This document shows positions 1 to 5,763 of a stretch of 5,780 nucleotides of DNA, in pieces (the first letter of the stretch is position 1; each line of letters begins with the position of its first letter). Made by a program: the position numbers and the translations under genes. Source of the stretch: an uncultured Ruminococcus sp. Lineage in GTDB: Bacteria; Bacillota; Clostridia; Oscillospirales; Ruminococcaceae. The notes under the pieces are model-generated. The model ran no database searches. It was not told the DNA's origin and was given only the letters and a program-made list of their open reading frames with translations. The stretch spans positions 1 through 5,780 of the forward strand of contig CACZQG010000038.1 of assembly GCA_902783235.1 (NCBI GenBank). The letters are read 5' to 3'.

Positions 1-2
1 AC

Positions 3-118
3 TGGCGTATTTCAAGCCTTTCCGACGCAGAAGTTCAGTATTTAGACAAGCAGAAAATTCAAGATTTAGTTGGGGGATCAATAATAACCTTTTCTTTTAA
101 GGCTCCTATAAAACGCCA
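3..118 (-). other. Unidentified foldable region downstream of fruK
   Basis: This stretch has no ORF. Two short complementary pairs are nested: TGGCGT (3-8) with ACGCCA (113-118), and AGCCTT (15-20) with AAGGCT (99-104). Together they could make an interrupted helix closing roughly 116 nt. It lies on the 3' side of fruK, so if transcribed from the minus strand it is either fruK 3' UTR or the leader of the next gene beyond the left edge. No U-tract terminator is evident after the fruK stop. I recognise no known RNA family in it; the pairing is seen, the RNA role is inference. Confidence 0.3.
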
Positions 119-129
119 CACATCCATTC

Positions 130-1053
130 TCAGACAATGACACGGTCATCAAGTTGTTTCATCAATTCAAATATCTCATCTCTGCCTGCAAGACCTTTAG
201 AAAATGCCGTTGCGCCTCCGGCAGCAGTAGCAAGCTTCAAAGCATATTCTATATCATTTTCTCTTTCCATAAGACCAGCAAGAAATCCGGCAAGCATAGA
301 GTCACCGGCACCAACGGTATTTACGGGTGTACCTGTACAGGCATCAATACTGTGAACATTTTTTTCTTCATCAACCAATACAGCCCCCTTATCCCCCATT
401 GATACCAATATATTTCTTGCGCCCTTTTTTTGAAGCTCATTTGCATATGAAACTATTTCTTCACGGGAATGTATCTCCACCCCGAACAACTCACCAAGCT
501 CATAGATATTTGGTTTTATCAGAAAAGGTCTGTACTTCAGAACATTCATCAAAAGCTCATTCGTTGCATCCACCACAAAACGCAGCTTTTTATTTGAAAG
601 TCTGAACATGATATTTTCATATATATCCTTTGGAAGCGAATTAGGAATACTTCCGGCAAGTATCAATGTATCCCCCTGAGACAGTTTATCAAGCTTGTAA
701 AACAGCGTTTCCATAGATGTGCTGTCAATTTCAGGTCCCTGTCCGTTCACATCGGTTTCCAGTCCTGATTTAAGCTTGACATTTATTCTTGAACAGCCTA
801 CAGGAAGATGTACAAAATCCGTCTTAACTCCCATTTCAAGTATACCCTGTTCAATAGCATCACCGGTAAACCCGGCTACAAATCCCAGTGCCTTTGAGTC
901 GATCCCAAGCTCCTTCAGAATGATGGACACATTGATCCCTTTACCGCCAAAATATATCTCCTCTGTATCAGCCCTATTCACACTTCCGGGCTTGAGATCA
1001 TTTATATATACGATATAATCTATGGCAGGATTGAAGGTTATTGTGTATATCAT
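130..1053 (-). CDS. fruK: 1-phosphofructokinase (PfkB/ribokinase family)
   Basis: This 307-residue cytoplasmic kinase is expected to convert fructose 1-phosphate plus ATP to fructose 1,6-bisphosphate, the step after fructose uptake by a PTS. The N-terminus MIYTITFNPAIDY is typical of FruK and related tagatose-6-phosphate kinases. The substrate-side glycine motif GGKGIN is at residues 36-41, AGSIP at 133-137, KPN at 180-182, SMGDKGA at 218-224, and the PfkB signature GAGDS at 248-252 with the catalytic base Asp251. Length matches the family (about 300-310). An in-frame GTG lies five codons upstream, but the ATG at 1053 has GGGAGG (1061-1066) seven bases before it, so I chose that start. No fruR or fruA partner is visible; the gene has its own promoter and is separated from the upstream xylanase gene by about 220 bp. 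Tagatose-6-phosphate kinase is the main alternative substrate assignment. Confidence 0.9.
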   Translation of the reverse strand: MIYTITFNPAIDYIVYINDLKPGSVNRADTEEIYFGGKGINVSIILKELGIDSKALGFVAGFTGDAIEQGILEMGVKTDFVHLPVGCSRINVKLKSGLETDVNGQGPEIDSTSMETLFYKLDKLSQGDTLILAGSIPNSLPKDIYENIMFRLSNKKLRFVVDATNELLMNVLKYRPFLIKPNIYELGELFGVEIHSREEIVSYANELQKKGARNILVSMGDKGAVLVDEEKNVHSIDACTGTPVNTVGAGDSMLAGFLAGLMERENDIEYALKLATAAGGATAFSKGLAGRDEIFELMKQLDDRVIV

Positions 1054-1092
1054 TAAAAGCCCTCCCACTATGGAAATTTACTTGTTGTATCA

Positions 1093-1121
1093 ATTATACT
1101 ACATTATTCTTGAAAAATCAA
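1093..1121 (-). promoter_or_regulatory. fruK promoter (sigma-A type)
   Basis: Read on the minus strand, a -35 hexamer TTGATT (1116-1121) and a perfect -10 TATAAT (1093-1098) are separated by exactly 17 bp. Transcription would start near 1086, giving a 5' UTR of about 33 nt before the ATG at 1053. The -35 overlaps a short dyad, TTGA-AAAA-TCAA (1110-1121), that a regulator could use. Confidence 0.75.
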
Positions 1122-1175
1122 TTATTTTATTCATTTTCCTTTTTAAAATTTCGCTTTTACCAGTATTTTTCAAGA
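1108..1175. repeat. Perfect 11-bp inverted repeat flanking the fruK promoter region
   Basis: TCTTGAAAAAT (1108-1118) recurs as its exact reverse complement ATTTTTCAAGA (1165-1175), with 46 bp between. The inner copy overlaps the fruK -35 element and the outer copy sits about 44-54 bp upstream of it. This is a plausible two-site operator. The DNA is AT-rich, so chance is possible. Confidence 0.45.
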
Positions 1176-1209
1176 TAGTGTGCTCTGTTTTATTGATATT
1201 TAACGAAGC

Positions 1210-1239
1210 AATCTCCCGACCATTTTCGATCGGGAGATT
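1210..1239 (-). terminator. Probable terminator of the GH30 xylanase gene
   Basis: AATCTCCCGA (1210-1219) and TCGGGAGATT (1230-1239) form a perfect 10-bp stem with a 10-nt loop, starting 34 nt after the stop codon of the minus-strand xylanase gene. The bases after the stem on the minus strand are only moderately T-rich (GCTTCGTTAAAT), so termination may be imperfect or the hairpin may serve as a 3' stabiliser. Confidence 0.6.
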
Positions 1240-1273
1240 CAACTATATTATTTACAGAATGTATTATTGCATA

Positions 1274-3802
1274 TCAATTAGCACCTTTTATGTAAGTTCC
1301 GGAAACAGCACCTACAGCCTGATCAATATAGAAGTTATCTGTTCCCTCAGATTCTACAACAAGTGAAATGTCCTTAGAACCCCAGGGCATATAGAAGTAC
1401 TGGTTAGATATCTGCTTCCACTGACCTTTCTGTACCGTTGCCTGAGCAATATTTGTATACTGAGTCTGACCGTTTACGTCTGTGTACTGAACATTCAGAT
1501 AGAATTTTTCACTGCTCTTGCTGCTGTCAACGAAATTAACATTTACACTGAAGCTGTACATATTATTTGCCTTGAAATTACCATCCAACTTCTTTATTAG
1601 ACCATTCCAGGAAGCTGTTCTGTTCTGAATACCCAGTGAATTGATACCCTCGTAAGCGGTTCTGCCGGAAAGGAACGAGCTGCCGCCTCTTGAAGTCCAA
1701 CCATCACTGCCATTTTCAAATGTGTCACTGAAGAACCAACCCTGCTGAAGAGCTGAGTTACTGCTATTATTATTGTTGTTATTGTTATTGCTGTTAGCCT
1801 TGGTTGTTGCCTTTGTAGTTACTGTAGTTGCCTTTGTTGTAGCTTTTGTTGTTGCCTTGGTAGTTGCCTTGGTAGTTGCTTTTGTGGTTTGTGCAGGAGC
1901 ACTGCCCGAAGCAGCACCATATGCGCTGTCAATGTAGAAGTTATTTGTAGTACCCGAGGATTCTACATATACTTCCATATTCCTGGCACCTGAAGGAATA
2001 GTAAAGCTTTTGTTTTCAAGTGTTGCCCAATTGCCCTTTGATGCATTTACTGTTGCAATATTTGCATATTTGGTCTGACCGTTAGCATCTGTATACTGCA
2101 TAGTCAGCATAAATGTGGTATTTGCATTGCCATCGAAGTAATATACCTTTGTTCCGAAGCTATATGCCTTACCGGGTACGAACTGACTGCCAAGCTTCTT
2201 AGTTGCACCGTTCCATGCAGCAGTTCTGTTCTGAACCAGAAGTGAATTTGTTCCTGCAGCTGCAATCCTGCCGCTGAGTGTAACGTTTGCTGCACCTCTG
2301 CCGGTCCAGCCATCTGCGCTGCTTTCAAAGCTGTCATTGAAAAATGCACTTCCGGTATTATTGTTGTTTGAAGGCTTAGCGGTTGTAGCTGCAGTCTTTG
2401 TGGTTGTCTTTGGAGCCTGGGTAACTGCCGGCTGAGTAACAACAGGGCTGTAGCTGCCGCCGTTAAGATCTACTACAAATGTAGAAACTGTTCTTGCCGG
2501 GAGCTGAGCATTAAAGCTGCTGCCTGAGAATGCAAGGTTCTGAGTAAGAGCAAGGTTCTCGCTCTGACCTGTTCTGTATCTGTTGATCTTCTTAATGGAT
2601 GCACCTGACAGATTGAATACCTGATTATATTCACTGCCTGAATTGTTAAGTGCAACAATGGTAATCTGATTTGTCTGATTGTTCTTGAATGCGGAAACAT
2701 ATACTCCATTATTGGGCTGCTCTGTTGCATCAAGTCTTACGCTGCCGGGACGAATAAACTTGGAGTACTGCGCAAATACATAACCCCTCTTGCTAATTGT
2801 ACCATTCTCATTCATTGGGCTGTAGCTTCTTCTTATGTACCACCATACATAAGCACTCATGTTTCCTACAACAAGACCGTTATGGATATTCTCAGATACC
2901 TGAAGTGCTTCGGGGAAACGTTCATTGGAGCCTGCCTCACTGTTGGGAACATAAACCTCAGTCATCCAGATATCCTTACCGCAGTTTTCAAGGGCAGGGA
3001 AATCCATCTGTGAACGCTGTGTACCATAGAAATGTGTGCCAAAGAGATCAGTATTGGCAAATGCCTTTGAGTCAGCCAGTATTTTTTTATAATAATCCTT
3101 GTTGTACTGGAATGTCTCGGGAGACATCAGCTTGCAGCGTGTACCGTTAGTAACTGTCTTACCGTACTTTGCAATGAATTCTGCACAATCCTCCGGCTCC
3201 ATCCATGTCCATTCGGAACCGTAGTCAGGTTCATTCTGTATTGATACGGAATAAAGGTTAACACCGTTTGACTCCATATATTTAACAAAATTATTAAGAT
3301 GCTGCGCATAAGCCTGATAGCTGCTCTTTTTAAGTCTGCGCTGATTGTACTTTGGTACATTCTGGAAACCGTTTCCTGTCCATGTTCTTACATACTTGGT
3401 AAATGATTCTCTCATATTTGCAGGTGGATTCCAGGGAGTAGCAAAAACTATCGCACCCTTTGCCTGTGCTGCTTTTGCAGTTGCCAAAGCATTTCTCCAC
3501 TGATTTGAATCGTCACTCACATATATTCTTACCATTGAGAGCCCCAACTGACCGGTACCGTTTCCAAAGGCTGTATTTCTCTGTGCATCTGTAAGATCTC
3601 CGCCTGTCCATTCAGGAAGGTTCATTCCTCCGAAGCCTTTGATGGTCTGATAAGTTTTACTTGTGTTAACTGTGCAGGCACTTGCTGCATCGACCTTTTC
3701 AACAAAGGAAGTATTTGTAACAGATAGTCCCGTTACTGCCAGTGCTCCTGCCGCACAGAATGCAGCAAATTTTTGTAATTTGCCCCTGATTCCAATTCTC
3801 AT
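1274..3802 (-). CDS. Secreted GH30 (subfamily 8-type) glucuronoxylanase with two CBM22-like modules
   Basis: This 842-residue extracellular endo-xylanase is predicted to cut glucuronoxylan at positions set by glucuronic acid side chains. Residues 1 to about 40 form a signal peptide (basic MRIGIRGK, hydrophobic core, likely cleavage near VDAASA). The GH30 barrel plus beta-domain spans about 45-447. The acid/base is Glu191 in IQNEPDY and the nucleophile Glu282 in WMTEVY. The block WWYIRRSYSPM (320-330) carries Trp321, Arg325 and Tyr327, the positions that hold glucuronate in known subfamily 8 enzymes; Tyr284 also fits. A Thr/Pro/Asn linker (about 453-484) leads to CBM22-like module 1 (about 486-632). 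An ATTK-repeat and Asn linker (638-683) leads to module 2 (about 688-835). Both modules carry a QNRTA-x-WNG block and a QYTD-x-NGQT block. No dockerin, SLH or sortase signal is visible. The ATG at 3802 has GAGG (3811-3814) eight bases upstream, unlike the ATG at 3823. Confidence 0.93.
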   Translation of the reverse strand: MRIGIRGKLQKFAAFCAAGALAVTGLSVTNTSFVEKVDAASACTVNTSKTYQTIKGFGGMNLPEWTGGDLTDAQRNTAFGNGTGQLGLSMVRIYVSDDSNQWRNALATAKAAQAKGAIVFATPWNPPANMRESFTKYVRTWTGNGFQNVPKYNQRRLKKSSYQAYAQHLNNFVKYMESNGVNLYSVSIQNEPDYGSEWTWMEPEDCAEFIAKYGKTVTNGTRCKLMSPETFQYNKDYYKKILADSKAFANTDLFGTHFYGTQRSQMDFPALENCGKDIWMTEVYVPNSEAGSNERFPEALQVSENIHNGLVVGNMSAYVWWYIRRSYSPMNENGTISKRGYVFAQYSKFIRPGSVRLDATEQPNNGVYVSAFKNNQTNQITIVALNNSGSEYNQVFNLSGASIKKINRYRTGQSENLALTQNLAFSGSSFNAQLPARTVSTFVVDLNGGSYSPVVTQPAVTQAPKTTTKTAATTAKPSNNNNTGSAFFNDSFESSADGWTGRGAANVTLSGRIAAAGTNSLLVQNRTAAWNGATKKLGSQFVPGKAYSFGTKVYYFDGNANTTFMLTMQYTDANGQTKYANIATVNASKGNWATLENKSFTIPSGARNMEVYVESSGTTNNFYIDSAYGAASGSAPAQTTKATTKATTKATTKATTKATTVTTKATTKANSNNNNNNNNSSNSALQQGWFFSDTFENGSDGWTSRGGSSFLSGRTAYEGINSLGIQNRTASWNGLIKKLDGNFKANNMYSFSVNVNFVDSSKSSEKFYLNVQYTDVNGQTQYTNIAQATVQKGQWKQISNQYFYMPWGSKDISLVVESEGTDNFYIDQAVGAVSGTYIKGAN
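1757..1888 (-). repeat. Tandem 12-nt repeats and Asn tract encoding the inter-CBM linker
   Basis: Positions 1796-1888 are repeats of a 12-nt unit reading AAGGCAACTACC or close variants on the coding strand. They encode repeated Lys-Ala-Thr-Thr, with one unit altered to VTT. This is followed at 1757-1795 by AAT/AAC codons encoding a poly-Asn stretch with a few Ser. The product is a flexible, probably glycosylatable spacer between the two CBMs (residues 639-682). Such repeats can change copy number by slippage. Confidence 0.85.
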
Positions 3803-3857
3803 ATTCTTTACCTCATTTCTCATAATTAGCCATCATAATGATGACATTTAATGCTTA

Positions 3858-3886
3858 CATTATTACCTTTTGCATAAAACAGTCAA
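3858..3886 (-). promoter_or_regulatory. Candidate promoter of the GH30 xylanase gene
   Basis: On the minus strand TTGACT (3881-3886) is followed by TAATAAT (3859-3865). The spacing to the best -10 is 15-17 bp depending on register (TAATAA, AATAAT or ATAATG). The start would be near 3852 with a UTR of about 50 nt. The -10 is not ideal, so the call is tentative. Confidence 0.4.
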
Positions 3887-3894
3887 ACTGTTTT
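3876..3894. promoter_or_regulatory. 19-bp dyad over the candidate xylanase -35
   Basis: AAAACAGT (3876-3883) and ACTGTTTT (3887-3894) are perfect reverse complements separated by CAA. The dyad covers the TTGACT -35 candidate of the xylanase gene, as a repressor operator would. It could instead fold as a small hairpin in a longer transcript. Confidence 0.45.
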
Positions 3895-3898
3895 TGTG

Positions 3899-3912
3899 GA
3901 ATTAGCTAATTC
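3899..3912. promoter_or_regulatory. Perfect 14-bp palindrome upstream of the xylanase promoter
   Basis: GAATTAGCTAATTC is a perfect 14-bp palindrome ending just upstream of the candidate xylanase -35. Its place and symmetry suit a dimeric DNA-binding regulator. No regulator gene is in the window, and the family cannot be named from the site. Confidence 0.4.
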
Positions 3913-3955
3913 TTTTCCTCTATCATTTCTTTCTATGTGTAATATTTTAACATAC

Positions 3956-3967
3956 TGAAACGTTTTC
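3956..3967. promoter_or_regulatory. LacI/CcpA-like operator candidate
   Basis: TGAAACGTTTTC contains the perfect core AAACGTTT (3959-3966 region, centre CG at 3961-3962). It resembles catabolite-responsive and other LacI-family operators, although the outer bases fit the CRE consensus poorly. It lies between the divergent xylanase and alcohol dehydrogenase genes. Confidence 0.35.
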
Positions 3968-4123
3968 GTATTTCACAGATGTAACTTTTTTTACATAGTT
4001 GTTTCCACAATAATTATTTTTTTATTTTAAGAAAATAATAGTAAAATATGTAAACGATATTGATGAAAAAGTCGTTTATTTATAGTTGTTTTAGATATTT
4101 CAAATACACTTTTAAATATTCTC

Positions 4124-4152
4124 TTGTATTTTTATAAAAAATATGTTATAAT
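4124..4152 (+). promoter_or_regulatory. Alcohol dehydrogenase promoter (extended -10)
   Basis: TTGTAT (4124-4129) and a perfect TATAAT (4147-4152) are 17 bp apart, and the -10 is preceded by TGT, giving an extended -10 motif. Transcription would start near 4159 and leave an unusually long leader of about 155 nt before the ATG at 4315. Confidence 0.75.
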
Positions 4153-4177
4153 TAATTTACAAAACTATTCAAAATAC

Positions 4178-4290
4178 AGTAAACGTTGACCACTATCTTA
4201 GCAAAGCGTGATAGGCTCTATTGATCGGACTGCTGTTACCGCAACTATTCCGTAGTGCTTGACCGCTCATGGTTCCATAAAACGTTTACT
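4178..4290 (+). promoter_or_regulatory. Candidate structured leader (or LacI operator pair) of the alcohol dehydrogenase gene
   Basis: AGTAAACGTT (4178-4187) and AACGTTTACT (4281-4290) are perfect 10-bp reverse complements enclosing 93 nt of GC-richer DNA. GACC (4188-4191) can extend the helix with GGTT (4271-4274). Inside are CTATC/GATAG (4193-4197, 4210-4214) and CGGA/TCCG (4226-4229, 4249-4252). The 3' arm ends 11 nt before the AGGAGG (4302-4307) of the dehydrogenase gene. A competing short stem, TCCAT (4274-4278) with ATGGA (4292-4296), would put the 3' arm into a loop. This layout suits a riboswitch-like element, but no known family is recognised. Both arms also match GTAAACGTTTAC, a LacI-type operator form, at 11/12 (4179-4190) and 10/12 (4278-4289). 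Confidence 0.5.
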
Positions 4291-4314
4291 AATGGAGCAT
4301 CAGGAGGAAATAAT

Positions 4315-5478
4315 ATGCAGAATTTCGATTACATGACACCTACAAGACTAATTTTCGGTGAGGGAGTTATATCACAGCTCCCGAAGGTAATGTCTGCTTT
4401 CGGAAAAAAAATACTGCTTACCTACGGAGGCGGCAGTATCAAAAAAATTGGTCTGTATGACAAGGTCAAGGAGCTGCTTGACGGTTTTGAGATCATCGAG
4501 CTGTCAGACATACAGCCTAACCCAAAATATGACCCCAGTGTCCTTGAGGGTGTAAGACTTTGTAAGGAGCATAACATCGATGTGATACTGTCAGTTGGCG
4601 GCGGAAGTGTACTTGACTGCTCAAAGGCAATTGCTGCCGGTGCAAAATACGATGGTGACGTATGGGATCTTATTACCTATAAGGTCAAGGCTCAGGCTGC
4701 CCTTCCTATAGTTGATATACTCACCCTTGCAGCAACAGGAAGTGAATATGACAGCGGCGGTGTTATATCCCGTACAGAGACAAATGATAAGATCGGCTAT
4801 ATGGATCCTCATCTTTACCCGGCAGTTTCCTTCCTGGATCCTACCTATACTTTTAGTGTATCAAAAAAACAGACTGCCGCAGGTTGTGCAGATGCGATGA
4901 ACCATATAATAGAACAGTATTTCTGTGAGGATGCTACACTTCTGAATGACGGTTTTTGCGAAGCCGGCTTGAAAAGCCTTATGATCAACGCCAAAAAATG
5001 TCTTGATGATCCCAGAGACTATACAGCAAGAGCTGAAATGATGTTTGCCTGCACCCTGGGCTGCAACGGAATATACTCACTGGGAAACAGTCCTTCGGGC
5101 TGGCCATGCCACGGAATAGAGCACGCCCTCAGTGCCTACTACGACATTACACATGGTGAAGGACTTGCAATAATTACTCCACGCTGGATGACCCATATAC
5201 TCAGTGATAAAACAGTCGGAAGATTTGTAAAATACGGAGTAAATGTATTCGATATAGACAGCACCCTTCCTCCTTTTGAGATCGCTGAAAAGGCTATAAA
5301 GGCAACATACGATTTCTTTGAATCTATTGGTATCCCCATGCATCTGAAGGATGTAGGTATAGATGACAGCCGTATCAGTGAAATGGCGCATCACATTGCT
5401 GTAAACGAGGGTCTTGAAAATGCATATGCACCACTGACCCAGCAGGATATCGAGAAAATACTTATTGCATCTCTTTGA
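4315..5478 (+). CDS. Iron-containing alcohol dehydrogenase (YqhD/butanol dehydrogenase type)
   Basis: This 387-residue cytoplasmic enzyme of the group III (Fe-ADH) family is predicted to reduce aldehydes to alcohols with NAD(P)H, and so to reoxidise cofactor in fermentation. The N-terminal nucleotide-binding domain carries YGGGS (37-41) and VGGGSVLD (94-101). The metal site is complete: Asp193 and His197 in ADAMNHIIE, His266 in WPCHGIEHA, and His280 in THGEG, matching the Asp/His/His/His set of YqhD. Length equals YqhD (387). The GGGS at 38-41 resembles YqhD and hints at NADP(H) preference, which is inference; substrate range cannot be read from sequence. The ATG at 4315 has AGGAGG seven bases upstream, while the in-frame GTG at 4255 has no site and lies inside the leader, so I chose 4315. 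It stands alone between its own promoter and a strong hairpin. Confidence 0.92.
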   Translation: MQNFDYMTPTRLIFGEGVISQLPKVMSAFGKKILLTYGGGSIKKIGLYDKVKELLDGFEIIELSDIQPNPKYDPSVLEGVRLCKEHNIDVILSVGGGSVLDCSKAIAAGAKYDGDVWDLITYKVKAQAALPIVDILTLAATGSEYDSGGVISRTETNDKIGYMDPHLYPAVSFLDPTYTFSVSKKQTAAGCADAMNHIIEQYFCEDATLLNDGFCEAGLKSLMINAKKCLDDPRDYTARAEMMFACTLGCNGIYSLGNSPSGWPCHGIEHALSAYYDITHGEGLAIITPRWMTHILSDKTVGRFVKYGVNVFDIDSTLPPFEIAEKAIKATYDFFESIGIPMHLKDVGIDDSRISEMAHHIAVNEGLENAYAPLTQQDIEKILIASL

Positions 5479-5510
5479 TAAAATGCAAAGCTTTAAGGTC
5501 ATGTAAATAA

Positions 5511-5574
5511 AGTCATCCAAAGTAAAAGTCTGAGATCAAAGTATAGCGATCTCTGCCTTTTGCTTTGGATGACT
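5511..5574. terminator. Long hairpin, probable bidirectional terminator
   Basis: AGTCATCCAAAG (5511-5522) pairs perfectly with CTTTGGATGACT (5563-5574). The stem continues through 5523-5528 with 5557-5562 (one G-U), then GAGATC (5532-5537) with GATCTC (5548-5553) around a 10-nt loop. It begins 32 nt after the dehydrogenase stop. ATTTTA follows on the plus strand and TTATTT on the minus strand, so it could stop transcription from both sides. Confidence 0.75.
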
Positions 5575-5644
5575 ATTTTACAGTACCCGTAATTCTTACT
5601 CTATATGCTACTGCAACCACGCTATTGCTCCCCTAATTAAAGCT

Positions 5645-5731
5645 TGCCAAAAGACGAAGGCAGAGAGAAAATTGACCTGGGAATAAAGTCACAGGAATAC
5701 CGGTTTACCCAGGAGCTTTTGCATTTCTCTC
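5645..5731. other. Unidentified foldable non-coding element
   Basis: TGCC (5645-5648) can pair with GGCA (5659-5662). Beside it GAGAGAAA (5663-5670) pairs with TTTCTCTC (5724-5731), enclosing CCTGGG (5676-5681) with CCCAGG (5708-5713) around a 26-nt loop. The two enclosing stems are perfect and separated by unpaired bases, as in a structured RNA. On the plus strand it would be the leader of a gene beyond the right edge. No known riboswitch, tRNA or small-RNA consensus is recognised. The rest of 5575-5780 shows no ORF. Confidence 0.4.
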
Positions 5732-5763
5732 CACCAAATACCTAAACGTACTTGTGTTTCTAT

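Larger units (their letters stand above)
3824..4314. other. Divergent intergenic region, no gene
   Basis: About 490 bp separate the two divergent coding regions, and no coding region with a ribosome binding site is visible inside. Apart from the elements listed separately it holds two further dyads. One is ATGTAA (3979-3984) with TTACAT (3991-3996). The other is TAAACGA (4051-4057) with TCGTTTA (4072-4078). Positions 4021-4160 are extremely AT-rich (about 15% GC by hand count), whereas 4188-4280 is about 47% GC. Confidence 0.7.

Noticed and set aside
95..125. GGCTCCTATA resembling part of an M-box magnesium riboswitch on the plus strand
   Set aside because: The other conserved M-box blocks are absent and the sequence runs into the fruK coding region, which is read in the opposite direction.
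1054..1068. GTG start five codons upstream for fruK
   Set aside because: It would put the start beyond the GGGAGG ribosome binding site, and the family N-terminus begins at the MIYT methionine.
1796..1888. Short tandem repeats considered as a CRISPR array
   Set aside because: The units are 12 nt, contiguous without spacers, and in frame as a Thr/Lys/Ala linker of the xylanase.
3803..3823. Upstream ATG at 3823 for the xylanase
   Set aside because: It has no good ribosome binding site, while the ATG at 3802 has GAGG eight bases upstream and begins a normal signal peptide.
4269..4280. Mini-ORF ATG GTT CCA TAA in the dehydrogenase leader
   Set aside because: It is three codons long and has no ribosome binding site, so it gives no support for a leader peptide.
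4255..4314. GTG start at 4255 for the alcohol dehydrogenase
   Set aside because: The extra 20 residues are not part of the family, the GTG lacks a ribosome binding site, and the stretch lies in the foldable leader. The AGGAGG before 4315 decides the start.
5511..5574. Inverted repeat considered as a MITE or insertion-sequence end
   Set aside because: There is no target-site duplication, no transposase remnant, and the position just after a stop codon with flanking A/T tracts fits a terminator better.
5663..5736. A tRNA-like end: a stem followed by CTCTCCACCA
   Set aside because: There is no T-loop consensus (TTCGA-type), no D-arm or anticodon arm in the right places, and the acceptor-like arms are not at tRNA spacing.
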